A stretch of DNA of 64,000 nt. It comes from Kribbella jejuensis (GTDB lineage: Bacteria > Actinomycetota > Actinomycetes > Propionibacteriales > Kribbellaceae). Under the pieces are notes generated by a model. That model did not search any database. It was not told the origin of the DNA and saw only the letters and a program-made list of their open reading frames with translations. The DNA lies in the NCBI RefSeq assembly GCF_006715085.1, contig NZ_VFMM01000002.1:186001-250000 (forward strand), in the 5' to 3' direction. This document shows positions 17,615 through 25,005 of this stretch, piece by piece (the stretch's first letter is position 1; each line of letters starts with the position of its first letter). Made by a program: the position numbers and the translations under genes.

Positions 17615-17639
17615 GTTTTGCTGTGATTGGCGTGGGTAC
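17615..17639 (+). promoter_or_regulatory. Stress-sigma-type promoter GTTT-N15-GGGTAC before the gas vesicle operon
   Basis: GTTT at 17615-17618 and GGGTAC at 17634-17639 are 15 bases apart and end 49 bases before the first ATG (17689). This fits the SigB/SigF-type consensus known from actinobacteria (GNNT, about 15 bases, GGGTAC/T). The same layout occurs before the channel gene at 46784. Recognition by a stress sigma factor is inferred. Confidence 0.6.
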
Positions 17640-17688
17640 CGCATTCCTAATCCAATTTCGGAACGGGGCAGGCCGTTAGGAGAAACCA

Positions 17689-17907
17689 ATGGGAATCGGG
17701 ACGTCCGTATTCCTGCTGGCGCTGGGCGGAATTCTGGCGTTCGGGGTGTCGGACCACATCAGCGGTGTCGACCTGACCGTCGTCGGATACGTGCTGATGG
17801 GCGCCGGCGCCATCGGACTCGCTGTCGTCCTCGCGCTGGCAGGCCAGCGGAACAGAACGACACGCACCACCGTCCACGAACGCCGCGACATTCGCGACGA
17901 CCTCTGA
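17689..17907 (+). CDS. DUF6458-like small membrane protein
   Basis: Protein of 72 residues with two membrane helices (TSVFLLALGGILAFGV and LTVVGYVLMGAGAIGLAVVL) and a basic tail (GQRNRTTRTTVHERRDIRDD). ATG 17689 has AGGAGAAA 5 bases upstream. The pattern matches small actinobacterial DUF6458 proteins of unknown role. It is the first gene after the stress-type promoter and probably cotranscribed with the gas vesicle genes (16-base gap to the next). Confidence 0.75.
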   Translation: MGIGTSVFLLALGGILAFGVSDHISGVDLTVVGYVLMGAGAIGLAVVLALAGQRNRTTRTTVHERRDIRDDL

Positions 17908-17923
17908 CACGCCGGGAGTGAGG

Positions 17924-18145
17924 ATGCCTGAAGACGACCGCCATGCGCGCGAACTGCTGCTGGACATGTTGTTCGAAAAGACCGCGAAGTACCGCTTCCC
18001 GTCGATCTCGATGCTGGACATGATCGAGGACCTGCTCGAGCCGGACGAAGTGGACGTCTACGCGCGGCTGCTGTTGCGGCGGATCAGTGAGGAGAACTAC
18101 CCGAGTCTTCCGATCCTGCGCCGGATCGCCGCGCTCACGCAGTGA
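17924..18145 (+). CDS. Small acidic helical protein of unknown function
   Basis: Not recognised. 73 residues from ATG 17924 (GGGAG 5 bases upstream; GTG 17918 is an alternative). Leu-rich amphipathic helices (ARELLLDMLFEKTAKYRFPS, DEVDVYARLLLRRIS) without membrane segment, signal or cysteine. Its place between DUF6458 and the gvpY-like gene, with 74 bases after it, suggests a helper role in the gas vesicle operon, but nothing in the sequence proves this. Confidence 0.65.
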   Translation: MPEDDRHARELLLDMLFEKTAKYRFPSISMLDMIEDLLEPDEVDVYARLLLRRISEENYPSLPILRRIAALTQ

Positions 18146-18219
18146 CCAGCTCGTCGCTGATCGTTGCCCAAGGCCACTTCGAGGAACCGCCGAGAGCGGT
18201 CCCACTGTAGGGAGAACCA

Positions 18220-19329
18220 ATGAACAACACCGCCAAGGTAGCGGCCGCGGTCGCGAGCGGCTACCTGCTCGGCCGCACCAAGAAGCTCAAGCTGGCGATC
18301 ACCGTCGGCGGGCTGCTGGCCGGAAAGCGGATCGCCACCGATCCGCGCGCCATCGTGCAACAGCTCGCGGAGGTGGTCGAGCAGAACCCCGAGCTGTCGA
18401 AGTTGTCCGATCAGGTGCGCGGCAAGCTCGTCACCGCCGGTCGCGAGGCTGCGGTAGCCGCGGCGAGTAGCCGGCTGAACAAGGTGAGCGACTCGATCAG
18501 GGATCGCACCGACCGGATGCTCTCCACCGGTAGCCGGCAGGACAAGGGCGCGGACAGGAGCGCGGACGAGGGCGAGGGCGCGGAAGAGGAACGTCCGCGG
18601 CGGCGCAGGCGTCCGGGCAGCCGTCCGGAGGGCAGTCGTCCCGAGGGCAGCCGGCGGCCGCGCCGGAGCAGTTCTGACGCCGAATCATCGGGCGACAGCA
18701 CCAGCTCGTCCGGCGACAGTGGCCGCAGCTCGTCGCGTGAGGGTGGCCGTAGCTCATCCCGTGAGGGTGGCCGTAGCTCGTCTCGTGAGGGTGGGCGTAG
18801 TTCGTCCGGGGACACCGGTCGTAGTTCGTCTCGCGGCAGCGGCGGCAGCTCGTCCGGTGACGGCGAACGCAGCTCGTCCGGCGGCAGTGGTCGCGGGTCG
18901 TCTGTGAGCAGTGCCCGTGGGTCGTCCGGTGGTGGCTCACGCAGTACGAGCAAGCGGACCTCGGCGCGGGCGGCGAGCAGCAACGGCGGATCTTCGGGAC
19001 GCAGCAGCTCCGGTTCGGGCTCGGGGCGTAACAGTTCTGGTTCGAGCTCGTCGCGGAACGGATCCGGTTCGAGCAGCTCAGGGCGCAGCAGCTCAGGTTC
19101 GAGCAGCGGTTCGGGGTCGAGCGGCAGTTCAGGGTCGAGCAGCAGCTCTGGTTCGGGTACGCGGAAGACCGCCGCCGCGAAGAAGAGCACCGCGCCGGCC
19201 AAGAAGGCTGCCGCGAAGAAGGCCACGGCGAAGAAGAGCAGCGCACCGGCCAAGAAGGCCGCCGCGAAGAAGACGGCGGCGAAGAAGACCGCCGCGAAGA
19301 AGAGCGCGCCGGCGCGGAAGCGTGGGTGA
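18220..19329 (+). CDS. gvpY: GvpY-like protein with Ser/Gly/Arg repeats and Lys/Ala tail
   Basis: 369 residues in three parts. Residues 1-100 form a small helical head (VAAAVASGYLLGRTKKLKLAI, DPRAIVQQLAEVVEQNPELS) like GvpY proteins of actinomycete gas vesicle clusters. Residues about 120-310 are low complexity, with SSSREGGR units coded by 24-base repeats near 18721-18816. The last 55 residues are histone-H1-like (KKAAAKKATAKKSSAPAKKA). Overall strongly basic, against the very acidic product of the next gene. ATG 18220 has GGAG upstream. The gvpY label rests on the head domain and gene order and is tentative; the tail could bind nucleic acid or the acidic partner. Confidence 0.7.
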   Translation: MNNTAKVAAAVASGYLLGRTKKLKLAITVGGLLAGKRIATDPRAIVQQLAEVVEQNPELSKLSDQVRGKLVTAGREAAVAAASSRLNKVSDSIRDRTDRMLSTGSRQDKGADRSADEGEGAEEERPRRRRRPGSRPEGSRPEGSRRPRRSSSDAESSGDSTSSSGDSGRSSSREGGRSSSREGGRSSSREGGRSSSGDTGRSSSRGSGGSSSGDGERSSSGGSGRGSSVSSARGSSGGGSRSTSKRTSARAASSNGGSSGRSSSGSGSGRNSSGSSSSRNGSGSSSSGRSSSGSSSGSGSSGSSGSSSSSGSGTRKTAAAKKSTAPAKKAAAKKATAKKSSAPAKKAAAKKTAAKKTAAKKSAPARKRG

Positions 19330-19335
19330 TCGGTG

Positions 19336-20829
19336 ATGGCCGAACGATCGAACGGCGAGGAACAGAACGGCCTGCGGTCGATCCTCGACGAACTCCCGGT
19401 CGACCGGTTGAAGAGCGAGCTGCAGGAGGCGCTGTCGGTCGCGGCGAAGCGGACCGCTGAAGCGGCCACCGACAAGATCTCCGACCTGACCGACCGGCTG
19501 GTCGAGGGGGCGGCCGGCGGCGGCATCGCGAGCAAAGCCATGGCCGAGGGCGGAAAAGCAGCGGTCACCGGCGGTTCGCCGTTGCTGGGTGCGTTGAAGG
19601 GCGGAGTCATGGGAGCCAAGGACAAAGCGGCAGAGGTGCTCAGCGGCGGATCCGGTGGCAGCGGGGGCGGCAAGAAGAATCCGCTCAAGGCGACGACGAT
19701 CATCGAGTCGGTCGACGTCGGTGTGCCGATCGAGGTCGCGTACAACCAGTGGACCCAGTTCCAGGACTTCTCCGGATTCATGAAGAAGGTCGAGCGGGTC
19801 GAGCAGAAGTCCGACGAGAAGCTCGATTTCAAGGCGAAGATCCTCTGGTCGCACCGGAGCTGGGAGGCGACCATCCTCGAGCAGGTGCCGGAGGACAAGA
19901 TCGTCTGGCGCTCGAAGGGCGAGAAGGGACACGTCGACGGAAGCGTCACGTTCCACCGGCTCGCCGACAACCTCACCCGGGTGATCGTCGTCCTGGAGTA
20001 CTACCCGCAGGGTCTGTTCGAACGGGTCGGCAACATCTGGCGCGCGCAGGGCCGGCGGGCGCGGGTCGAGTTGAAGCACTTCCAGCGGCACGTGATGACC
20101 GACGTGATCCTGCACCCCGACGACGTCGAGGGCTGGCGCGGCGAGATCCATCAGGGCCGGGTCAGTTCCGACGGCCAGGAGTCCGACGAGTCCGACGAGT
20201 ACGACGAGGACGAGGAGTCCGGCGACGAGGACTCCGGCGACGAGGATTCCGGCGAGGACGAGTACGGCGACGACGAGTACGAGGACGAGGGCGAGGGTGA
20301 CGAGGACCTGCCCGAGGACGAGGACGAGTACGACGACGAGGACGAGGGCGAAGAGGACCTGCCCGAGGACGAGGACGAAGAGCCCACCGACGAGGCGGAA
20401 GAGGACGAAGAGCCCGCCGACGAGGCCGAAGAGCCCGTCGATGAGGACGAAGAGCCCTTGGACGACGACGAAGAAGAGCCCGTCGACGAGTACGAGGACG
20501 AAGAAGAGGACGAGGAAGAGCCGGCCGACGAGTACGACGAGGACGACGAGTACGAGGACGACGAGGCCGACGATGACGTCCCCGAGGACGAGGACGAGGA
20601 CGACGAGTACGACGACGAGTACGAGGACGAGGACGAGGGTGAAGAGGACCTGCCCGAGGACGAGGACGAGTACGAGGACGAAGACGAGTACGACGAGGGC
20701 GAAGAGGACGTGCCCGAGGACGAGGACGAATACGAAGACGAAGACGAGTACGAGGAAGAACCCGAGGAAGAACCCGAGGAAGAACCCGAGGAAGAACCCG
20801 AGGAGCGGCCTCGCCGCCGCGCGAGCTGA
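19336..20829 (+). CDS. gvpZ: GvpZ-like SRPBCC protein with about 210-residue acidic tail
   Basis: 497 residues. N-terminal 110 are helical and Gly-rich; residues about 118-265 are an SRPBCC/START-like domain (STIIESVDVGVPIEVAYNQW type: VDVGVPIEVAYNQWTQFQDF, then VERVEQKSDEKLDFKAKILW, VTFHRLADNLTRVIVVLEYY). From about residue 276 to 488 the chain is almost only Asp and Glu, with Tyr, Pro and Leu in repeats such as DLPEDEDEYEDEDEYDE, and it ends ERPRRRAS. SRPBCC proteins occur at this place (gvpZ) in actinomycete clusters; a tail this long is unusual to me. ATG 19336, 6 bases after the previous stop; GTG 19333 possible. Confidence 0.75.
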   Translation: MAERSNGEEQNGLRSILDELPVDRLKSELQEALSVAAKRTAEAATDKISDLTDRLVEGAAGGGIASKAMAEGGKAAVTGGSPLLGALKGGVMGAKDKAAEVLSGGSGGSGGGKKNPLKATTIIESVDVGVPIEVAYNQWTQFQDFSGFMKKVERVEQKSDEKLDFKAKILWSHRSWEATILEQVPEDKIVWRSKGEKGHVDGSVTFHRLADNLTRVIVVLEYYPQGLFERVGNIWRAQGRRARVELKHFQRHVMTDVILHPDDVEGWRGEIHQGRVSSDGQESDESDEYDEDEESGDEDSGDEDSGEDEYGDDEYEDEGEGDEDLPEDEDEYDDEDEGEEDLPEDEDEEPTDEAEEDEEPADEAEEPVDEDEEPLDDDEEEPVDEYEDEEEDEEEPADEYDEDDEYEDDEADDDVPEDEDEDDEYDDEYEDEDEGEEDLPEDEDEYEDEDEYDEGEEDVPEDEDEYEDEDEYEEEPEEEPEEEPEEEPEERPRRRAS

Positions 20830-20853
20830 TCGCGTCGACTGGAAGGAAGAGCC

Positions 20854-21318
20854 ATGACCGTTGCGGCCACCGGCGGCGGACGCCGATCCGGCGGAGGATA
20901 CCTGAGCCGTCCCGCACCGAGCGGACTTGCCGATGTCATCGACAGCATCCTCGACAAGGGCCTTGTGATCGATGCCTACGTCCGGGTCTCGCTGGTGGGC
21001 ATCGAGCTGCTGACCATCGACGCACGGATCGTCGTGGCCAGTGTCGACACCTACCTGCACTTCGCCGAAGCGACGAACCGGCTGGATCTGTACGAGAAGA
21101 GCAAGGACCTGCCCGAGGTGATCTCGGAGATGACCGAGAGCGGTGCGGCAGGCAAGTCGCGGGGCATCCTGACCGGCGCGAAGCAGGCGTTGTTCGGCTC
21201 GGACAACAACGACAACCAGGACCAGGACGAAGAGCCCGAGGAGCAGTACGAGGAACGTCCGCGTCGCCGTCGGCCGGCCAAGAAGGCGGTCGCCCGGCGC
21301 CGGAGGGATGAGGAGTGA
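20854..21318 (+). CDS. gvpA: Gas vesicle structural protein GvpA with charged extension
   Basis: Shell protein of the gas vesicle, 154 residues. Residues 24-80 are the GvpA fold ([40 protein letters not shown]). Cyanobacterial GvpA stops near residue 70; here about 75 residues follow, ending in acidic then basic runs ([20 protein letters not shown]), as in other actinomycete GvpA proteins. ATG 20854 has GGAAGGAAG upstream. It overlaps gvpF by 4 bases. The charged tail could meet the tails of the gvpY/gvpZ products (inference). Confidence 0.92.
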   Translation: MTVAATGGGRRSGGGYLSRPAPSGLADVIDSILDKGLVIDAYVRVSLVGIELLTIDARIVVASVDTYLHFAEATNRLDLYEKSKDLPEVISEMTESGAAGKSRGILTGAKQALFGSDNNDNQDQDEEPEEQYEERPRRRRPAKKAVARRRRDEE

Positions 21319-22085
21319 CCGTGACCGCACCGGGCGAGGTCAGCCTGGGCTGCTACGTGTACGGGATCACGTCCGCGGATCTGGCCGTACCGGCGGAACT
21401 ACGAGGCGTCGGCGATCAGGCCGTCGACCTGTTCCCGCTCGGGGAACTGGCCGCGGTCGTGAGCCCGGTGGACCCCGACTGGACGCGCGCGGGCCGCGCC
21501 GATCTGTTGGCTCACGGCCGGGTCCTGGACACGATCGCCGAACTGGGGCCGGTGGTCCCGGTCCGGTTCGGGTCGGTGCTCCGGGATCACGACGCCGTGG
21601 CCGGCGAGCTGCTCGAGCCGGGGCAGGAACGCTTCGCGACCATGCTGCAAGAGCTCGCCGGGCGCGCGCAGTTCACGGTCCGTGCCAGGTACGAGGAGCA
21701 GCAGGTCCTGACCGAGATCGTGGCGGAGAACCCCGCGATCGCCCAGCTCCGCAAGCTCACCCGCGACCGGCCGGGCGACTCGTCGTACGGCGAACGCGTC
21801 CGGCTGGGCGAGCTGGTCGCGGCGGCCCTGGAGGCGAAGATCGCGACGGACAGCGACGTGATGCTGGCCGAGCTCGAACCGCACGTGGTCGGGATCAACA
21901 TCCGGGAGAGCGTCGGGATCGACCGGCTGCTCGATGTCGCGGTCCTGGTCGAGGACCAGCATCGCGCCGAGTTCGAGCAGGCGGTCGAGGACCTGGCCGC
22001 GGCGTTCGCCGGCCGGGCCCGGCTGAAGCTGATCGGCCCGACGGCGGCGTACGACTTCGTGTCGGCGGAGGAGTCATGGGCCTGA
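21315..22085 (+). CDS. gvpF: Gas vesicle protein GvpF (GvpF/GvpL family)
   Basis: GvpF/GvpL-family accessory protein, 256 residues, GTG 21315 in a 4-base overlap with gvpA. N-terminal ferredoxin-like half starts [10 protein letters not shown] and carries [11 protein letters not shown] near residue 80; the C-terminal half ends with [14 protein letters not shown], a typical closing motif (LKLTGPWPPYSF in others). GvpF nucleates and binds GvpA at the inner face of the shell in studied systems. Named F by its position right after gvpA. Confidence 0.92.
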   Translation: MTVTAPGEVSLGCYVYGITSADLAVPAELRGVGDQAVDLFPLGELAAVVSPVDPDWTRAGRADLLAHGRVLDTIAELGPVVPVRFGSVLRDHDAVAGELLEPGQERFATMLQELAGRAQFTVRARYEEQQVLTEIVAENPAIAQLRKLTRDRPGDSSYGERVRLGELVAAALEAKIATDSDVMLAELEPHVVGINIRESVGIDRLLDVAVLVEDQHRAEFEQAVEDLAAAFAGRARLKLIGPTAAYDFVSAEESWA

Positions 22086-22312
22086 TGACCAACCTGCTGA
22101 CGCTGCCGCTCGCGCCGCTGCGGGCGACCGTCGCGCTGGCCGAGCAGATCCGGCGCCAGGCGGAGGCCGAGTACTACGACCCCGCCCGGATCCGGCTGCA
22201 GCTCGAACAGATCGACGAGCTCCGCGAGCGTGGCGAGATCGACCCGGATCAGGCCGCGGCCTGGGAGGACGACCTGGTCAGCAGGCTGTACGAGCACCGC
22301 GAGGAGACCTGA
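22076..22312 (+). CDS. gvpG: Gas vesicle protein GvpG
   Basis: GvpG-family protein of 78 residues, ATG 22076 behind GGCGGAGGAG and 10 bases inside gvpF. Family pattern: hydrophobic start LLTLPLAPLRATVALAEQIR, then a charged helix (YYDPARIRLQLEQIDELRER) and the ending AAWEDDLVSRLYEHR. Accessory protein of assembly; with GvpF/L it belongs to the essential minor set in haloarchaea. Confidence 0.92.
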   Translation: MGLMTNLLTLPLAPLRATVALAEQIRRQAEAEYYDPARIRLQLEQIDELRERGEIDPDQAAAWEDDLVSRLYEHREET

Positions 22313-22319
22313 GGAACCG

Positions 22320-22682
22320 ATGGCAACCACGCGCAAGGCAACCCAGGGACAACCCACCAACGGCCGGCCGAAGACCGCCCGGACCGCCCGCAACGGATCG
22401 TCGCAGGCTCCGCGGCGGACGAAGCCGCAGCAGTCGTTGCGGAGCATCGCGATCGCCGCCGCCCGGGAACTCTCGCAGCTGATCGGGCAGCCGCCGGAAG
22501 GAATCGTGGCCGTGGAGAAACGCGACGAGAGCTGGTTCGTCCAGGTCGAGGTGGTCGAATCGCACCGGATTCCTTCGACCACGGACATCCTCGCGGTGTA
22601 CGAGGTGGAGGTCGACGCCGACGGTGCGGTGACCGGGTACTGGCGCAAGGACCGTTATGTCCGCGGGCGAATCCAGGAGTGA
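22320..22682 (+). CDS. gvpO: Gas vesicle protein GvpO
   Basis: GvpO-family protein of 120 residues. ATG 22320 has GAGGA just upstream; the open frame before it lies on gvpG. Residues 1-40 are a Lys/Arg/Thr/Gln-rich disordered leader. The conserved part runs from AAARELSQLIGQPPEGIVAV to LAVYEVEVDADGAVTGYWRK DRYVRG at the C-terminus. GvpO is needed for vesicle formation in haloarchaea. In Streptomyces coelicolor gvpO precedes gvpA, so its place after gvpG is a local rearrangement. Confidence 0.9.
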   Translation: MATTRKATQGQPTNGRPKTARTARNGSSQAPRRTKPQQSLRSIAIAAARELSQLIGQPPEGIVAVEKRDESWFVQVEVVESHRIPSTTDILAVYEVEVDADGAVTGYWRKDRYVRGRIQE

Positions 22683-22686
22683 CGCG

Positions 22687-23019
22687 ATGAGCGAACCGAC
22701 GATTTCCGCCCGCCGTGGCCAGCTGGACCGCTACGGGTCCCTGTCGCCGGCGCCGCGTCCGGAGGGCCTGGCCGACATCCTCGAGCGGGTTCTCGACAAG
22801 GGCATCATCATCGCCGGCGACATCCGGGTGAATCTGCTCGACATCGAACTGCTGACGGTCAAGATCCGGCTGCTGGTGGTCTCGGTCGACAAGGCGATGG
22901 AGATGGGCATCGACTGGTGGCGCCACGATCCGATGCTGTCCACCGAGGCCCAGGGGCTGGCCGAGGAGAACCGCCAACTGCGCGAGCGGGTCGAGGAGCT
23001 GGAGCGCGAACGTGAGTGA
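22687..23019 (+). CDS. gvpJ: GvpA-family protein GvpJ
   Basis: GvpA-like minor shell protein, 110 residues, ATG 22687 with AGGAG 7 bases upstream. Residues 30-85 are the GvpA fold (GLADILERVLDKGIIIAGDI, RVNLLDIELLTVKIRLLVVS), followed by a short coiled coil (AEENRQLRERVEELERERE). GvpJ proteins are thought to cap or initiate the cone tips. The name follows the J-L-S-K order known from Streptomyces. Confidence 0.88.
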   Translation: MSEPTISARRGQLDRYGSLSPAPRPEGLADILERVLDKGIIIAGDIRVNLLDIELLTVKIRLLVVSVDKAMEMGIDWWRHDPMLSTEAQGLAEENRQLRERVEELERERE

Positions 23020-23773
23020 GACCGGAACCTACGTGTACGCCGTGGCGCGCAACCTCGACGGCGAGCTGCTGTCCGGTTTGGAGGGGTTCGGCGACAACCC
23101 CGTCCGCGTGATCGGCCACCGCGAGCTGTCTGCCGTCGTGTGCACCGTCGACCTGGACGAGTTCGGCGAAGCCGCACTGCGCCGCAACCTCGAGGTGCTC
23201 AGCTGGGTGGAGAAGACGGCCCGCCGGCACGACGAGATCGTCCGGCGGGTGGCGGCGATGACGACGGCCCTGGCCCCGTTCCGCCTCGTCACGATCTACC
23301 GTTCGGACGACGCGGCCCGGGACCGGATCGAGGAGTTGTACGACGATCTGGTGGGCGCGCTGGACCGGGTCGAAGGGCGGACCGAGTGGAGCGTGAAGGC
23401 GTTCTGCCGGCCGCAACCGGCGCGCTCGGTACCGGCGGAGCCGATCAACTCCGGGGTCGCCTATCTGGAACGCCGCCGGGCCGAGATCCGTAGCCGGCAA
23501 CAGGACGCCGTCGAACAGGAACTGCTGGCCGACCAGCTGTTCTGGGATCTGGTACCGATCGCGGCCGCGACCCGTCGGCTCGCGGCCCAGGACCAGCGGC
23601 TGAGCGGACGCCGGGACGCCATGGCGCTCAACGCGGCGTTCCTGGTCGACGACGACCGCAGTACGGAATTCCTCGAGCTGGTGGACGTGGTGCGCACCCG
23701 GTACCCGTCGCTCGACCTCGACGTGAACGGGCCATGGCCGCCCTACTCCTTCGCCGTACTGGACAAGTCATGA
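23012..23773 (+). CDS. gvpL: Gas vesicle protein GvpL (GvpF/GvpL family)
   Basis: Second GvpF/L-family protein, 253 residues, GTG 23012 overlapping gvpJ by 8 bases. Starts TYVYAVARNLDGELLSGLEG, with ALAPFRLVTIYRSDDAARDR in the middle and the hallmark ending LDLDVNGPWPPYSFAVLD. Central basic helix AYLERRRAEIRSRQQDAVEQ. An interaction hub for other accessory proteins in studied systems. It overlaps gvpS by 4 bases. Confidence 0.92.
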   Translation: MSETGTYVYAVARNLDGELLSGLEGFGDNPVRVIGHRELSAVVCTVDLDEFGEAALRRNLEVLSWVEKTARRHDEIVRRVAAMTTALAPFRLVTIYRSDDAARDRIEELYDDLVGALDRVEGRTEWSVKAFCRPQPARSVPAEPINSGVAYLERRRAEIRSRQQDAVEQELLADQLFWDLVPIAAATRRLAAQDQRLSGRRDAMALNAAFLVDDDRSTEFLELVDVVRTRYPSLDLDVNGPWPPYSFAVLDKS

Positions 23774-23958
23774 GCGTCGAGACGTACACGACGACGGCCA
23801 CCGAGCCGAGCCTGGTCGATCTGCTCGACCGGCTGCTCGGCAAGGGCGTCGTGATCACCGGCGACGTGGTGATCTCGCTGGCCGAGGTCGACCTCGTCCG
23901 GATCCAGTTGTCGGCCGTGATCGGCTCGGTGCGCAAGGAGATGGGGATGTATGACTGA
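23770..23958 (+). CDS. gvpS: GvpA-family protein GvpS
   Basis: Short GvpA-like protein, 62 residues, ATG 23770 overlapping the gvpL stop (ATGA). Nearly the whole chain is the GvpA fold: SLVDLLDRLLGKGVVITGDV then VISLAEVDLVRIQLSAVIGS. It lacks the extensions of the other two GvpA paralogues. GvpS is found in actinomycete and Bacillus-type clusters; role in the tip or in nucleation is inferred. Confidence 0.88.
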   Translation: MSVETYTTTATEPSLVDLLDRLLGKGVVITGDVVISLAEVDLVRIQLSAVIGSVRKEMGMYD

Positions 23959-24241
23959 GCTGCTACCGCTGACCGACCGGATCGAGGCCAACGCCGGCAA
24001 CGTCGAACGCGAGTTGCTCAAGCTCGTCCTGACGATCGTCGAACTGGTCCGGCAGGTGATGGAACGTCAGGCGATCCGCCGGATGGACGAAGGCGACCTG
24101 AGTACGGGGCAAGTCGAGGAGCTCGGGCTCGGCCTGATGCGCCTCGAGGAGGCCATGACCGCACTGCGCGAGCAGTTCGGCCTGAGCGCGGCCGATCTCA
24201 ACATCGACCTCGGCCCGCTCGGTTCACTCCTGCCTGAATAG
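23951..24241 (+). CDS. gvpK: Gas vesicle protein GvpK
   Basis: GvpK-family protein of 96 residues, ATG 23951 inside the gvpS end. Family pattern: NVERELLKLVLTIVELVRQV (residues 17-36), MERQAIRRMDEGDLSTGQVE and the ending FGLSAADLNIDLGPLGSLLP. Last recognised gvp gene. No gvpN-type AAA ATPase is present in the cluster. Confidence 0.92.
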   Translation: MTELLPLTDRIEANAGNVERELLKLVLTIVELVRQVMERQAIRRMDEGDLSTGQVEELGLGLMRLEEAMTALREQFGLSAADLNIDLGPLGSLLPE

Positions 24242-24249
24242 GTCTGGAC

Positions 24250-24609
24250 GTGGTGATGATGAAGATTCTTCGAGGACTCGGTGCGGCGGTCATCTGGCTG
24301 CTCGCGACGGTCGTGATCATCGTGGCGGCGGTGCTGTGCGTCACGCTCCTGCTGCTACCGCTCGGTCTGCCGCTGATGGCGCTCGGGCTCCGCTTGTACG
24401 GGTACGGCGTACAACTGCTCGTGCCGTCGGGGCATGAGGTGAAACGCGGGATGCGCAAGCGTCTCGGGCTGCGTGCGCACGGAAGCGTCCAGGGCGACGT
24501 GAAGCGGGCCGGCAAGCGCGGGAAGAAGTCGGGACGCAAGTTGAAGAAGCGGGCCGGCAAGACCGCACACCGCGGCCGGAAGCGCTTGGCCGGTGTGTTC
24601 GGAGGTTGA
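24250..24609 (+). CDS. Membrane protein with basic tail, gas vesicle operon
   Basis: Not assigned to a family. 119 residues: a hydrophobic N-terminal half with two membrane segments (AAVIWLLATVVIIVAAVLCV and TLLLLPLGLPLMALGLRLYG) and a Lys/Arg/Gly-rich tail (KRAGKRGKKSGRKLKKRAGK). Start is one of GTG 24250/24253 or ATG 24256/24259. It lies 8 bases after gvpK and 2 before the next gene, so it is surely cotranscribed with the gas vesicle genes. The tail could bind acidic partners or phospholipid (inference). Confidence 0.75.
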   Translation: MVMMKILRGLGAAVIWLLATVVIIVAAVLCVTLLLLPLGLPLMALGLRLYGYGVQLLVPSGHEVKRGMRKRLGLRAHGSVQGDVKRAGKRGKKSGRKLKKRAGKTAHRGRKRLAGVFGG

Positions 24610-24611
24610 CC

Positions 24612-24995
24612 ATGAAGTTGTTGATGAGGCTGATCGTGAACGCCATCGCACTGGCGGTCGCGGCCTGGCTGCTCCGCGGTATCGCGGTGAACGGTTCGAC
24701 GACGACCGTTCGAGTGATCACGTTGGTCGTGGTCGCGACGATCTTCGGGCTGGTCAACGCCGTGATCAAGCCGCTGGCGACGATCCTGTCGCTGCCGTTC
24801 ATTGTCCTGACGCTCGGTCTGCTGATCTTCGTGATCAACGCGCTGATGCTGCTGCTCACCTCCTGGATCAGCGGCGGCCTGAACGTTCCGTTCGTCGTGC
24901 ACGGGTTCGGTACGGCACTGGTCGGCGCGTTGATCATCACGGTCGTCAGCTGGCTGATGAACGTCATCCTGCCGGACAAGCTGGAAACGAACTGA
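24612..24995 (+). CDS. YvlD/DUF360 (phage-holin-superfamily-IV-like) membrane protein
   Basis: Four-helix membrane protein of 127 residues with the family's layout: short N-terminal helix (LIVNAIALAVAAWLLRGIAV), then VVATIFGLVNAVIKPLATIL, LSLPFIVLTLGLLIFVINAL and GTALVGALIITVVSWLMNVI. The NAVIKP motif is typical. ATG 24612 has GGAGG 7 bases upstream. Despite the holin name these are chromosomal stress-linked proteins (YvlD in the Bacillus yvlABCD operon). No lysis gene is near. Confidence 0.85.
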   Translation: MKLLMRLIVNAIALAVAAWLLRGIAVNGSTTTVRVITLVVVATIFGLVNAVIKPLATILSLPFIVLTLGLLIFVINALMLLLTSWISGGLNVPFVVHGFGTALVGALIITVVSWLMNVILPDKLETN

Positions 24996-25005
24996 AGGAG
25001 TCGCC

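Larger units (their letters stand above)
17298..17688. other. 391-base gene-free region upstream of the gas vesicle operon
   Basis: No convincing gene here. It starts with a perfect 14-base palindrome (17308-17321) directly after the kinase stop, continues as ordinary GC-rich sequence, and becomes strikingly AT-rich at about 17535-17585 for this genome, a likely promoter or nucleoid-protein region. A stress-sigma-like promoter (17615-17639) and the ribosome site AGGAGAAA before 17689 close it. Confidence 0.6.

Noticed and set aside
17399-17626. 75-codon plus-strand frame in the region before the gas vesicle operon
   Set aside because: No ribosome site, no family, odd composition; part of it runs through the AT-rich promoter region.
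18721-18816. CRISPR-like array
   Set aside because: The 24-base units are contiguous, in frame and code SSSREGGR; there are no spacers and no cas genes.
18411-19976. 521-codon open frame on the minus strand opposite gvpY/gvpZ
   Set aside because: Pro/Leu/Glu repeats are the antisense of the Ser/Gly/Arg and Lys/Ala repeats; no ribosome site and no family match.
20151-20957. Ser-rich and Arg-rich open frames opposite the acidic tail
   Set aside because: They are mirror images of GAC/GAG repeats and have no domain, start signal or sensible composition.
24612-24995. Prophage remnant because of the holin-superfamily match
   Set aside because: The protein is of the chromosomal YvlD group; no endolysin, integrase, portal, tail or attachment site is near and the gene continues the gas vesicle operon.
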